Translations under genes and position numbers: made by a program
The notes under the pieces: model-generated
Seen by the model: the letters and a program-made list of their open reading frames with translations, nothing else
Told to the model about the DNA's origin: nothing
The model's database searches: none
From: Deltaproteobacteria bacterium
GTDB taxonomy: Bacteria; Myxococcota_A; UBA9042; DTJE01
Direction of reading: 5' to 3'
NCBI GenBank assembly: GCA_029547805.1
Contig: JAKPOP010000003.1
Span: 62,001 to 126,000, forward strand
Length of the DNA: 64,000 nucleotides
Shown: piece after piece, positions 17,801 to 26,250 of the stretch
How positions within the stretch are numbered: the stretch's first letter is position 1
Layout: each line of letters starts with the position of its first letter

Positions 17801-20800
17801 GGGTTCGCCAGAGACGGGCCGCCTTGAGGAGCAGGTGCGTCCGACCCTCCAACCGAGCGGTCCCGGCAATCTCCTCCAGCAGGCGCAGCACTTCCTGGGG
17901 GCGATCGAGGGCCTCGCCGATCCGGATCAGGCGATCGGCGATCTCCGGGTCCTCGGGAACGGCCCGAAGGGCCTCAGAGACGTGGTGGAGGGCCGCTTCC
18001 AGGTCCCCCTGGGCCTCGGTCACGTCGGCCATGGCCACGCAGGCCCGCACCCGTTCCCAGGGACTGGCGGCCAGTTCGGCCTCGGCCTGCAGCACCTGGA
18101 GCAGCAGTGCATCGGCCCCGGACCGGTCCCGGAGGGCCTCCTCGAGGAATCCCAGCAGGGACGGCGCCCACTCCCGCCACCCGGGGAGCCCCCGAGAGGT
18201 TGCGACCCCGACGACCTCCGCCACGAGGGACTCCTGGGCCGGGTCCTCGGTGATGGCCTTCCGGTAGACCTCGGCCGCCTCGGCCCACTGCCCCAGGGAG
18301 CCTCCCAGAATGCGGGCCGCCCGGACCTGGACCGCGCTCCGGGCCTCCGGCGCCTGGACCCACTCCTCCCTGCGCCGCAGCAGGTCCAGCAGTTCCCGGT
18401 GCCTCCCCTGACCCCCGAGGATCTCCTCGACCTGGTCCGCCGCCTCCTCGTCGGGACCCAGGTCCAGGACCCGCATCCAGGCCTCCAGAGCGCCCTGCAG
18501 GTTTCCCTGCATCCGGGTCCAGCGGGCCCGGTCCGACAGGACCTTCCGGCGTCGGACCGGATCCTCGGTGATCTCGGCCAGGCGGTCGAAGGTCCTCAGA
18601 ACCGCTCCCTCATCGCCCATCTGCTGGTAGAGGTCCAGGAGGCGCAGCAGGAGCCCCTCCTCCTCTTCGGCGAAGGGAAGGGCCTTTTCCAGGGCCTTGA
18701 TGGCCAGGTCCCGTTGTCCCAGTTTCTCCCCGTACAGCTCTCCCAGCAGGAGGGCGTACTTCGACTCCAGGGCCGGGTCCGGGATGGTCCCTTCCCCCAG
18801 GGGGATCCCCGGCGGGAGGACACCCACCCACCGCCCCAGCGTGACCGCCACGTCCCGGTGACGACCCGTGCGGTCGGCCAGTTCCCGGAACCGCTGGACC
18901 CACGGCTCCGCCGGATGACGCATCACAGCGGCCATCACCAGTTTGAAGGCCCCCTCCGGGTCCTCCTTCCCGTGCTCCCGGAGGTCGGCCATCTCCATCA
19001 GCAGCGCCGCCGCGGCCTCCGGGCGAATCATGTCCTCCAGACGCGCCTGGAGCAGGTCCAGCAGGTCATCGGTCCGACCCTGGCTCCGGAGGAATGGCGC
19101 CATCAGGTTGGCGGCGGCATCCCGTGCCAGCCGGCGGTCGAAGAGGATGCGCAGTTGTCGCAGGGCCTCCGCCGAGTGCCCCTCCGAGTGCAGCGCCTCC
19201 TCCAGGAGACGGAGGGCGTCGTCCACCGCGTCCAGGCGTTCCCAGCAGATCTGCGCCAGTTCACAGGAGAGACGTCCCTTCTGCCAGGGCGTATCGGCGA
19301 TGGCGAGTTCCATCCGGATGATGTCCGACAGGTCCAGGAACCGCTCGAGGCGCTCATAGGTCCGGTGCAGGCCTGCCAGGGCCTCCGCGTCCTTCGGGTT
19401 CCCCTGGAGGATGTCCCGGTAGCAGTCCGCCGCGGCGGCGTCGTCCATCAGGAGGTCCTCGTAGAGGCGTCCCAGGCGCATCCGGATGTCCCGGGCATCC
19501 CGGTCGTCCCGGCAGACGTCCAGGCGGCGGCGCAGCACGAACTCCAGGGCCTTCCAGTCCTCTTGCTGGGAGGCGATCTCCTCCAGCAGGTTCAGGGCCT
19601 CCGGGTCTCCCGGCTCCAGGTCCAGGACCCGTTCGAGCACGGCCCTGGCCTCGTCGTGGAACAGGAGCCGCTCCTTGAGCAGCCGGCCCAGTTCCAGCAG
19701 GACACCCTGACGCACCTCGTGATCCATCGTCGCGTCGGCCAGTTCCCGCAGGAGGGAACCGTACTCCTGCCACAGCCCTCCCCGTTGGACCAGCAGGCGT
19801 ACCTGTTCCAGCGTCTCCGGGACCCGATCCAGCGCCAGGGCGTTCCGGACGGCCTCCTCCCCGGCCCGGAAGGCCCCCGGGAGGTCCCCGGACTGCCCCA
19901 GGGTCTCCATGAGCCGGGACCAGAGGGTCCACCGCTCCTCGGCGTCGGGAAGATTGGGTGCCAGCGCCGGGATGATCGTCGCGATGCGCTCCCGGTCGCC
20001 CTGGGCCTCGTAGAGGTGGAGGAGTTTGCGCCCCACGTCCGTCAGCGTGGGATCCCCCAGAAAGGCCTTTTCCAGGAACCGGACGGCCCGATCCTCCTCC
20101 CCGAGGTCCTCCTCGCAGACCTGTGCCAGGGTCAGGTTCAGGGCCACCCGCCGCAGGGGATCGGTCTCCCGGGACTCGGCCTGGATCAGGAGGCCCAGGA
20201 GGCTTCGGGGGTCCTGTCGGGCGAGGTACATCCGCCGGAGCGCCGGAAAATCATCGGCGTTCAGATAGATCTGCTCCAGGCGACGGACGGCCACCTCGTC
20301 CTCCGGATCCACCGCCAGGGCCTGCTCGAACAGCAGGCGGGCTCCCGGGACATCCCCGAGTCGTTCCAGGCAGATCTCTCCACACTTGTGAAGCAGTTCC
20401 AGCCGGCGCCGGACAGGCATTGGACGGTCCACTTCCTCCCGGAGGAAGCGGACGTAGTCCTCCCAGCGTTCCTGCCGGATGTAGAGCTGATGCAGGCTCT
20501 CCCGGGCCTCCCGGAGCCGGGGGTTCTGGCGATAGAGTTCCTCGAACAGGCGCAGGGACTCGTCGAACCGCAACAGACGATCCCGGGCCATCGTCGCCGC
20601 GGCCAGGAGGACCGGCTCCCGATCGGCGCCCTGGAGGAGGTTCGCCTCCCTCAGCAGCACCTGGAAGAGTTTCTCGGGACTGTGCTTCCGCTGGTAGATC
20701 GCCTTCAGGCGCTGGATCACCTCGAGTTGCTGCGGATCGATCTCGAGGATCCGTTCCAGGAACGGAACCGCCTGGGCCTCGTTGGACATCCGGGTGAGGG

Positions 20801-22430
20801 CGATGTCCGCGATCTGCCGCAGCAGATCCAGGAGCACCTCTCGGTCGGAGGTCACCTGGGCCTTCTTTTGAAGCACCTTCAGGAGGTCGTGCCACCGTTC
20901 CTTCTCCCGGTACCCCCGCACCAGGGTCTCCAGGGCCTCGGGATGATCCGGCTGCACTTCCAGGATGCGGGCCCAGGTCGCCAGGACATTGTCGGGGCTG
21001 GGGAGCCGATCGGGGTCCTCAAAGATCCGGATGACCTGTCGCAGACAGGCGACCTTCTCCTCGACGGCCTCGGTGGGAAGCTGACGGACCCGCTCGTTGT
21101 AGAACTCCAGCAAGGCGTGCCACTTCCGGGTCCGCTCGTAGAGGGACACGAGGGCCGCCTCGGCCTCCCGGTCCATGGGGTTTCCGGCCAGGATGCGCTT
21201 CCAGGCCTCGATGGCCCGCTCCGGGGACTGGAGGTGCTCCTCGGCGATCTCGGCCATCGTCCGATTCACCCGGTAGCGTTCCTGGGGGTCCTCCAGCACC
21301 GACAGCAGGAACTGAAGCGTCGTGAACAGTGTCTGGTAGTCCCCCCGGTTCCGGTGGAACTCCTCATAGAACCGCAGGGCTTCGATGTTTCGCGGGTCGA
21401 CGGCCCGAAGACGTCGCCAGGTCCGCTCGGCGTCCACGTCCCGCCCCGCAGCGGTCTGGGCCCGGGCCAGGATCGGGAGGAGTCGTGCCTCGTCGCTGGA
21501 ACCGGCCAGGGATGCCCGACGCTGTTCCAGTTCCTTCAGGGCCTCCTGTTCGCGCCCCAGTTGCTTCAGGGCCTCCAGGCGTTGCTGGAGGGCTGCCGGG
21601 TGGGCCCGGTCGTGGGTCAGGGCCTCCAGTGCCGTCTCGGCGGCCCGTTCCGGGAGCCCGAGGACCTCCCGCTGGACCCGGGCCAGCTCGGACAGCACCG
21701 CGGCCCGGAGCGGCGCATCGAGGCGTTCCAGGTCCGTGCGGAAACGCCCCTCGATCTCGGATGTGCGTCCCAGGGCCTCGCAGGCCTGGACCACGAGGTG
21801 CAGGGCCAGGAGGTCCCCAGGGGCCTCCTGGAGGTGCTGGTCCAGGAACCCCAGTGCCGTCTCGGCCCCGCTGGGGTCTTCCAGCATCCGTCGCGCCTCG
21901 GACAGCCGATCGCGTTGCCGGGCCTGCTCCCGGAGTCGGGCGTCCCGTTCCCGATGGGCCTCGGCAATCCTGGCTTCGTAGCGGTGACGCATCTCGCCGT
22001 CGGCCAGGGCGGCCAGCACCCGCCAGAGGTGCAGCCGCGTCTCCTCGTCCTGGCCCGACTCCAGGGGCTCCGCCAGGGCGGCCAGGGCGACGGGATTGAG
22101 GGACCGGACCGCCGCCACGACCCGCGCCTGCTCGGCGGTCTCGGGGTCCTGGAGGTCGCTCCGATAGATGTCCGCGGCCACCGAGGCCAGATGGCCGGCA
22201 ATGGGATCCTGGGAGGCCGAGGCCCATCGGACCAGGAGGTCGGCCATCAGGCGTGTCCAGGCCGCCAGTTCCCCCCGTTCCTCGGCCACCTGGGCCCGCT
22301 CGGCGATGGACTGGAGGGCACGGGTCAGGTCCGCGCGCCCCAGTTCCCCGAGGACCCGTTCCAGGGCCTCCAGGGTTCGTCTTCCGGAAGTGACGTCCTC
22401 CAGCAGCCGGCCCAGTTCGTCGATGTCCAT
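11862..22430 (-). CDS. Giant tetratricopeptide-repeat protein, 3,522 residues
   Basis: One uninterrupted frame of 3,523 codons from the ATG at 22430, which follows GAGGAG. Almost the entire chain is made of 34-40 residue helical repeats with the TPR pattern: aromatic or Leu at position 4, Gly/Ala at 8, Ala at 20 and Pro near 32 (for example AIEAWKRILAGNPMDREAEA, and AVRFLEKAFLGDPTLTDVG). Leu, Glu and Arg dominate. There is no signal peptide, membrane segment or enzymatic domain, so I infer a very long cytoplasmic superhelix acting as a scaffold. Giant TPR proteins of this size occur in Myxococcota, but I cannot name an orthologue. It is transcribed divergently from dnaE and is the upstream neighbour of the proline dehydrogenase gene. 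The last residues (NAEAKALLRAL) complete a repeat, so the end looks natural. Confidence 0.93.
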   Translation of the reverse strand: MDIDELGRLLEDVTSGRRTLEALERVLGELGRADLTRALQSIAERAQVAEERGELAAWTRLMADLLVRWASASQDPIAGHLASVAADIYRSDLQDPETAEQARVVAAVRSLNPVALAALAEPLESGQDEETRLHLWRVLAALADGEMRHRYEARIAEAHRERDARLREQARQRDRLSEARRMLEDPSGAETALGFLDQHLQEAPGDLLALHLVVQACEALGRTSEIEGRFRTDLERLDAPLRAAVLSELARVQREVLGLPERAAETALEALTHDRAHPAALQQRLEALKQLGREQEALKELEQRRASLAGSSDEARLLPILARAQTAAGRDVDAERTWRRLRAVDPRNIEALRFYEEFHRNRGDYQTLFTTLQFLLSVLEDPQERYRVNRTMAEIAEEHLQSPERAIEAWKRILAGNPMDREAEAALVSLYERTRKWHALLEFYNERVRQLPTEAVEEKVACLRQVIRIFEDPDRLPSPDNVLATWARILEVQPDHPEALETLVRGYREKERWHDLLKVLQKKAQVTSDREVLLDLLRQIADIALTRMSNEAQAVPFLERILEIDPQQLEVIQRLKAIYQRKHSPEKLFQVLLREANLLQGADREPVLLAAATMARDRLLRFDESLRLFEELYRQNPRLREARESLHQLYIRQERWEDYVRFLREEVDRPMPVRRRLELLHKCGEICLERLGDVPGARLLFEQALAVDPEDEVAVRRLEQIYLNADDFPALRRMYLARQDPRSLLGLLIQAESRETDPLRRVALNLTLAQVCEEDLGEEDRAVRFLEKAFLGDPTLTDVGRKLLHLYEAQGDRERIATIIPALAPNLPDAEERWTLWSRLMETLGQSGDLPGAFRAGEEAVRNALALDRVPETLEQVRLLVQRGGLWQEYGSLLRELADATMDHEVRQGVLLELGRLLKERLLFHDEARAVLERVLDLEPGDPEALNLLEEIASQQEDWKALEFVLRRRLDVCRDDRDARDIRMRLGRLYEDLLMDDAAAADCYRDILQGNPKDAEALAGLHRTYERLERFLDLSDIIRMELAIADTPWQKGRLSCELAQICWERLDAVDDALRLLEEALHSEGHSAEALRQLRILFDRRLARDAAANLMAPFLRSQGRTDDLLDLLQARLEDMIRPEAAAALLMEMADLREHGKEDPEGAFKLVMAAVMRHPAEPWVQRFRELADRTGRHRDVAVTLGRWVGVLPPGIPLGEGTIPDPALESKYALLLGELYGEKLGQRDLAIKALEKALPFAEEEEGLLLRLLDLYQQMGDEGAVLRTFDRLAEITEDPVRRRKVLSDRARWTRMQGNLQGALEAWMRVLDLGPDEEAADQVEEILGGQGRHRELLDLLRRREEWVQAPEARSAVQVRAARILGGSLGQWAEAAEVYRKAITEDPAQESLVAEVVGVATSRGLPGWREWAPSLLGFLEEALRDRSGADALLLQVLQAEAELAASPWERVRACVAMADVTEAQGDLEAALHHVSEALRAVPEDPEIADRLIRIGEALDRPQEVLRLLEEIAGTARLEGRTHLLLKAARLWRTRQGDIGRAETIYRRLLELQPGSLEVLREVDDLLREQGKDADRIPLLTEMAALASQTDERRRIQETLGVLCQAKGDFEQATRSFRYVLDRRPEEDSLDPLALEAAHRLISLLGSLGKTREALEVHLLIGGTSALPEERRDHLLEAARTFRDVLREPEEAARVFDRILESFPEDHEAWQEAKSIAVERRDRDRLLRMLQQQIDLARDPEGKAAALVERADFFLGAGEIGFVDALRDLKAVMDMLPSFEPALDRLEVLTESLPGGMEAARQLRWASRKTGDHRRLVRALRVLVERCENPSEVPELNLELADALKRSGEGEAAVQVLRQTWLRWPENEQVVASLAALLREGGEPLSLEAWTEEIAISQSDLSARSRVRRIGARELARMGFLEPAIGLFERNVQDWPGDTETLRVWLEVLEQEGRSGECLPLLEVLARETPDPGERLHLWQRAARLAEEGAGDARRAWDCWWEVLAIQPDHPEALDHLEGLALALGDPGDRLRLDRHRLGLLLRQGGSAEDPEVWEIRRRIAATTEALGLGDEATEAALALLERPGPDPADLDVARSIYGAFDGPPEVFTALVAAAQRIGASEMLLDLYRFTAALDRPFPSREEALSWAVEIEEGQGRDDLLVEDLSELLKIRPGDAALRGRLEMAARRSGALEGYRSALEDCLLRLEGQDEAFQVALELARLHEEDRQDLEAAADSLKVANQVRPDDLAVRERLADLLQRLGRFGELAILWEDVAERLESPEQRLAILFKVQDILRLRLRDARGTERVLQRILDLDPGNRAALDGLESMAREGGDHQALATWLSRKWDVAESQAEKRSLALELARLQQAPLGDSQGAQATLRRLLEEDPRCLEAWSLLEQWMLSGEQWEDLAEVYEKQAAVEAGDASILLLKKAVGLRQGRMGDGEGARRLLRRILDQDPGNDFAFERMSELLEAEQDFEGMVALFHQRLPHVDGAKDRAALNLRIGTIQARFLGREVEALEHLKAALELDPFLPEAPDVLWHLVDSPAVGLEAALVLEEALAHVGDHEGLARVLERQVEMLAAGPEREGLLLRLADLWNSALGDPRKGLLALGRLLTEVPGHSEALQQAVRIADEARIPDVLVEMLTEVAAAHSSPAECRGILLVAADALEGAMALPARAAEVLEGIIGDGTSDEEVLGRLERIYGTLGHQEGMLRVLRRRIQAAGSDAPVDLRLRLASLLSQIGGDSEEIVEELARVLARDPRQEEAIRLLSTMTSDPLAGDRALEILREAFRASEDSKGLLWVLETIMGRAGESDDVVSLHEEAAAAAHRLGSSAVEVEHLGKALALAPADEQVLLSLLKATRRGGHYRNAFGYLVRAARNASWPELEKSLLLQAAGIAPQGDVPADDLELALTRILELDPVCREALDGLEALYERQGLTRQLVEVLEKRLRLNLTPEERAQTLGRLARLAEEQGETRRAFELQEERATHEASPEVLAETVRLARVVGDPAVLVRSLESLADALGTGDQAVSCLLEAASIQENDLGDRMAAVALLEKVLTIEPDNGAAFLRLERLYEDIGDWESLVRMLQEQVESEENPDRKVELLTRTAAIQETHLENLPAAIASIRRAMTVDPDDVSLLDEAIRLHYRAEEWTALIQALRRKASLLPNPAEQVPMLLQAAEITLQRLGDHSLAGALAQQVLQVDPNHPGALLVMARWQESQGQHDEALTLYERLMSLVPKGDDRIQALLGSVRIRSARGQRGPEVISALQEVVHARPADQEALQLLKRLYQEAGQWQPLIELLTRELKAAQTDEQRASLCMDIAEIYLQELNNGARFLQWAEEAHRFQRDNSRVVGGIVRYHLQSREPHRAVPYLEWLVNWLEGKKRYREIPPYAYELGRILEAMGETERAIQSHRLAWEHDSGHLPNALALGRLLLARKDHAGALRVYQPLLLRLDSLERGIRVDVLLSLARIHIAGGDPRKARQFVLRVLAEEPENAEAKALLRAL

Positions 22431-22477
22431 GCTCTCCTCGCGAGGGTCGCCACGGGACAACGGTTCCAGTCGCCTCC

Positions 22478-22506
22478 CTTTTACATCAGGGCCGGGAAGG
22501 TCGCAA
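22478..22506 (-). promoter_or_regulatory. Promoter candidate for the giant TPR gene
   Basis: Minus strand: TTGCGA, 17 bases, TAAAAG. Predicted start near 22471, about 40 bases before the ATG at 22430. It is the most AT-rich spot in this 259-base intergenic region. Confidence 0.4.
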
Positions 22507-22573
22507 GGAAGCCCCGACCTCCCCCGAACGAAGGGAAAGGCTCGGCCGCACCGGGAAGTGCGCGCCCCTTCTC

Positions 22574-22594
22574 CCTGTCGGAGGATTCGACAGG
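22574..22594. repeat. Inverted repeat between the giant TPR gene and dnaE
   Basis: CCTGTCG and CGACAGG form a perfect 7-base inverted repeat around a 7-base centre. It lies 17 bases upstream of the dnaE -35 and between the two divergent promoters. It could be an operator or a short hairpin; it has AAAA just downstream on the plus strand. No regulator can be assigned. Confidence 0.4.
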
Positions 22595-22611
22595 AAAATG
22601 CGCCACGCCAC

Positions 22612-22639
22612 TTGCCATGTCCTCGGCCCTTGGTAGGCT
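22612..22639 (+). promoter_or_regulatory. Promoter for dnaE
   Basis: TTGCCA, 16 bases, TAGGCT. Predicted start near 22646 gives a leader of about 45 bases before the ATG at 22690. The -10 differs by one base from the recurrent TAGACT. Confidence 0.55.
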
Positions 22640-22689
22640 CGGGCTCGGCCCGGTGCATGCCGGGCCAAATCGCCCCGGGAGGGAAGACC

Positions 22690-25600
22690 ATGGATTTCGT
22701 CCACCTGCACGTCCACTCGCAGTTCAGCCTCCTCGACAGCACGATCCGGATCCCCGACCTCGCTCGTCGGGTGGCCTCCCTGGGGATGCAGGCGGTGGCC
22801 CTGACGGACCACATGAACCTCTTCGGAGCGGTCCAGTTTCACAAGGCCTGTACCAAGAACCAGCTGCCCGTGATCGGGCCCGACGGGAAGCCGGTCCTGA
22901 TCGATGGGGACAAGGAGCAGACGGTCCCGGCCCCCGTGAACGACATCATCGGGGCGGAGGTCCTCGTGGAAGGTGCCCAGGGAAGCGCTCCGGGACACCT
23001 GGTGCTTCTCTGCCGGAACCAGGAGGGCTACCGGAATCTTCGATCACTGATCTCGGAGGCCTGGCTTCGCCGGGAGCGTGTTCCCGACGCGGAGGTCTTC
23101 CTGGGACGACAGGCGCTGGCGGAGCATGCCCGCGGACTCATTGCCCTTTCGGGTTGTCTGGGAGGGGAGATCCCCCAGTGCATCCTCCGGGGCGAGGACC
23201 GAAGCGCCCTCGCGGCGGCCGGGTGGTACCGGGACGTCTTCGGCGCCGACTCCTTCTATCTGGAGGTCCAGTCCAACGACCTGGCCGAGCAGCACGCGGT
23301 GAATCGGGCCCTGGTCGCCCTCTCGGAGGAGACGGGCATTCCCCTGGTGGCGACCAGCAATGCCCACTATCTGGACCGGAAGGATGCGGTGGCCCAGGCG
23401 GTGCTGACGGCCATCGAGATGCGGCGCACCCTCTCCCCGGATCGGCTCCGGGAACTCCCGGTGGACACGTTTCACCTGGCCTCTCCCCAGGAGATGGCCC
23501 GGCGTTTCGAGGACCTGCCCGAGGCCCTGGCCAATACCGTCCGGATCGCCAGCATGGTCGAGCCGAACGTCATGGGCCTCCGGGGCGAAAAGGACATGGT
23601 GTATCACTTCCCCATCTTCGTGCCTCCCGAGGGCCGCACCGTCCCGGACCATTTCCGGGAGGTCGCACGGGAAGGGCTCGAGAGGCGCCTGCAGGAGATC
23701 CGGCGAGAAGGACGCCGCATCGACGAGGAAACCTATCGGCAACGCCTCGAATACGAGATGGAGATGATCATCCAGATGGGGTTCGACGCCTACTATCTGG
23801 TGGTCCAGGACTTCATCCGATGGGCCCGGGACCATGGCGTCCCGGTGGGTCCGGGGCGGGGGTCCGGGGCGGGGTCCCTGGCGGCCTGGACGATGGGCAT
23901 CACCCAGCTGGACCCGCTGCGCTACGACCTGCTCTTCGAGCGATTCCTCAATCCGGAGCGGGTGAATCCCCCGGACTTCGACGTGGACTTCTGTGAAGTC
24001 GGGCGGGAGCGGGTGATCGAGTACGTCACCGAGAAGTACGGTCGCGAGCAGGTGGGGCAGATCATCACCTTCAACGCGATGAAGGCCCGGGCCGCAGTCC
24101 GGGACGTCTGCCGTGTGCTGGGGTTGTCGTTCCAGCAGGGGGACGTCCTCGCGAAACTGATCCCCGAACAACTCGACATGACGCTGAAAAAGGCCTGGGA
24201 GGCCGAGTCGCGGATCCGCGAACTGGTGGAGGGAGATCCGGTCTATCGTGCAGTCTGGGACGTTGCGTTGCGCCTGGAGGGACTGGCCCGTCAGCCCGGG
24301 AAGCACGCGGCAGGGGTCGTCATCGCCGACCGGCCCATCGGGGACCACGTGCCCCTCTACGTGACCGATGACCACAGTCGCGTGACCCAGTTCAACATGA
24401 AGGACATCGAGGCCGTTGGCCTGATCAAGTTCGACTTCCTGGGACTGACCGCCCTCACGGTGATGGATCACGCCGTCCGCATGATCCGGGAACGGGGGCA
24501 CCCGGACTTCGACCTGGAGACCATCCCGCTGGACGACCCGACGACCTTCCAGGTCATCTCCTCCGGGGCCACTGCCGGGATCTTCCAGTTGGAGACCGCC
24601 GGGATCACCCGGCTCGTCCGTCGCCTCCGACCCGACCGCCTGGAGGACATCATCGCCACCATCGCCCTCTATCGACCCGGACCCCTGGGTGCAGGGATGG
24701 TGGACCAGTTCATCGCCGTGAAGCACGGCGAGCGAGAGCCGGAATACCTGGTCCCGGAACTGGAGCCCATCCTTCGGGACACCTACGGCACGATGCTCTA
24801 CCAGGAACAGATCATGTTGATCGCGCGGAACCTGGGGGGATTCACGATGGGAGGGGCCGACCTCCTGCGCCGCGCGATGGGAAAGAAGGACTCTTCCCTG
24901 GCGCGACAGCAGGAAGAACCGTTCCTGCAGGGAGCCGCCCAGCGCGGGATCGACCCGGAGAAAGCCCGGACGCTGTTCGAAAAGATGATGAAGTTCGCGG
25001 AGTATGGCTTCAACAAGAGCCATAGCACGGCCTATGCCTACGTGTCCTACCGGATGGCCTACCTGAAGGCCCACTACCCGACGGAGTTCCTCTGTGCGGT
25101 GCTGACCTCGGAGCAGGGCGACCAGGACAAGACCATGCGCTTCGTCCACGAGGCCCACCGCATGGGGGTGCAGGTGCTCCCGCCGGACGTGCGGCACTCC
25201 GCGGCGCACTTCACCGTCGAGGACATTCCGACGCCTTCCGGCATCGTGTCGGCCATCCGGTTCGGCCTGGCCGGCATCAAGGGCATCGGCAACGCCGCGG
25301 TGGAGGCCATCCTCGAGGCACGTGCGAGGGAGCCGTTCCGTTCCCTGGGGGACTTCCTGTCCCGGGTCGACGGGCGCAAGGTCAACAAGCGGGTCCTGGA
25401 GGCCCTCATCCGTGCCGGGGCCCTGGACGGGTTCGGCCATACCCGCCGGTCCCTGGAGGAAGGGCTCGATGCCCTGCTCTCCCGGGTCACCCGGCTCCGC
25501 GCGGACCAGAGCCAGGGGCAGGCGGGCCTCTTCGACCTCCCGTCCACCTCCTCGGTGCCCGACGTCGCACCGCCCCCAGTGCCCGAGTGGCCCGACCACG

Positions 25601-26235
25601 AGCGGCTCTCCCGGGAGAAGGAGACCATCGGCATCTACGTGAGCGGCCATCCCCTGGACCGCTATCACCACCTGCTCCAGAACAAGGACCTGACCCTGAT
25701 TGGCGACCTGGACGACACCCTGAACAGGGAGACGCTGCAACTGGCCTGTCTGCTGGTGGAGCGGAAGGAACGGATCTCGAAGAAGACCGGGAGCCGATAC
25801 GCGATCGGAATGCTGGAGGACCCCTCCGGCCAGATCGAGTGCCTCATCGCAGGCCGGGCCGTGGGCGATCTGGACCAGATCCCGAACCTGCGGGAGCCTC
25901 TGCTGGTCACCGGCACCTATTCCGGGGACCCGGACGAGGGGCGTGGGAAGATCATGGTGTCCCGCATGGTGCCCCTGGAGCAGGCCCAGCGGAGCGCCGC
26001 CAACTCCATCCGCATCCGCATCGACCTCCAGACGCTGGCCCCGGAGTGGATCGAACGGCTCCAGGAACTGGTGCGTCGGCACCCGGGACAGGTTCCGCTG
26101 GCCTTCGACGTCCACCTGGATGGACTCGGACGGGTCCTCTGGGAGGCCGGTTCCGCCTGGGCGGTGTCCTTCACCACGGAGTTCGTGCAGGGTCTGGAGG
26201 CCCTGGTGGGGAAGACGTCCTACGAAGTTCGGTAG
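22690..26235 (+). CDS. dnaE: DNA polymerase III subunit alpha
   Basis: 1,181 residues, normal for DnaE, the replicative polymerase that extends both strands within the Pol III holoenzyme. The N-terminal PHP domain begins HLHVHSQFSLLDS and includes LTDHMNLFGA. The Pol beta-NT-like palm has the metal-binding PDFDVDF at residues 428-434 and GPGRGSGAGSL just before it. Further on are the fingers region, helix-hairpin-helix residues (GLAGIKGIGNAAVE), and the OB-fold region (SGRYAIGMLED-like, seen as GSRYAIGMLED). The QxGLFD-type segment QAGLFDLPS near residue 945 resembles the beta-clamp binding motif. The ATG at 22690 gives the conserved MDFVHLHVHS start. It converges on the zinc-ribbon TPR gene with 15 bases between stops. 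Confidence 0.97.
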   Translation: MDFVHLHVHSQFSLLDSTIRIPDLARRVASLGMQAVALTDHMNLFGAVQFHKACTKNQLPVIGPDGKPVLIDGDKEQTVPAPVNDIIGAEVLVEGAQGSAPGHLVLLCRNQEGYRNLRSLISEAWLRRERVPDAEVFLGRQALAEHARGLIALSGCLGGEIPQCILRGEDRSALAAAGWYRDVFGADSFYLEVQSNDLAEQHAVNRALVALSEETGIPLVATSNAHYLDRKDAVAQAVLTAIEMRRTLSPDRLRELPVDTFHLASPQEMARRFEDLPEALANTVRIASMVEPNVMGLRGEKDMVYHFPIFVPPEGRTVPDHFREVAREGLERRLQEIRREGRRIDEETYRQRLEYEMEMIIQMGFDAYYLVVQDFIRWARDHGVPVGPGRGSGAGSLAAWTMGITQLDPLRYDLLFERFLNPERVNPPDFDVDFCEVGRERVIEYVTEKYGREQVGQIITFNAMKARAAVRDVCRVLGLSFQQGDVLAKLIPEQLDMTLKKAWEAESRIRELVEGDPVYRAVWDVALRLEGLARQPGKHAAGVVIADRPIGDHVPLYVTDDHSRVTQFNMKDIEAVGLIKFDFLGLTALTVMDHAVRMIRERGHPDFDLETIPLDDPTTFQVISSGATAGIFQLETAGITRLVRRLRPDRLEDIIATIALYRPGPLGAGMVDQFIAVKHGEREPEYLVPELEPILRDTYGTMLYQEQIMLIARNLGGFTMGGADLLRRAMGKKDSSLARQQEEPFLQGAAQRGIDPEKARTLFEKMMKFAEYGFNKSHSTAYAYVSYRMAYLKAHYPTEFLCAVLTSEQGDQDKTMRFVHEAHRMGVQVLPPDVRHSAAHFTVEDIPTPSGIVSAIRFGLAGIKGIGNAAVEAILEARAREPFRSLGDFLSRVDGRKVNKRVLEALIRAGALDGFGHTRRSLEEGLDALLSRVTRLRADQSQGQAGLFDLPSTSSVPDVAPPPVPEWPDHERLSREKETIGIYVSGHPLDRYHHLLQNKDLTLIGDLDDTLNRETLQLACLLVERKERISKKTGSRYAIGMLEDPSGQIECLIAGRAVGDLDQIPNLREPLLVTGTYSGDPDEGRGKIMVSRMVPLEQAQRSAANSIRIRIDLQTLAPEWIERLQELVRRHPGQVPLAFDVHLDGLGRVLWEAGSAWAVSFTTEFVQGLEALVGKTSYEVR

Positions 26236-26250
26236 GAGAATCGGCTCCGG

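Noticed and set aside
17835-23996. 2,053-codon plus-strand open frame
   Set aside because: It is antisense to the giant TPR gene and then out of frame with dnaE, which has every DnaE motif in another frame.
23044-26115. 1,023-codon minus-strand frame over dnaE
   Set aside because: Composition is His/Gln/Gly/Asp-rich with no domain; it mirrors the codon structure of dnaE.
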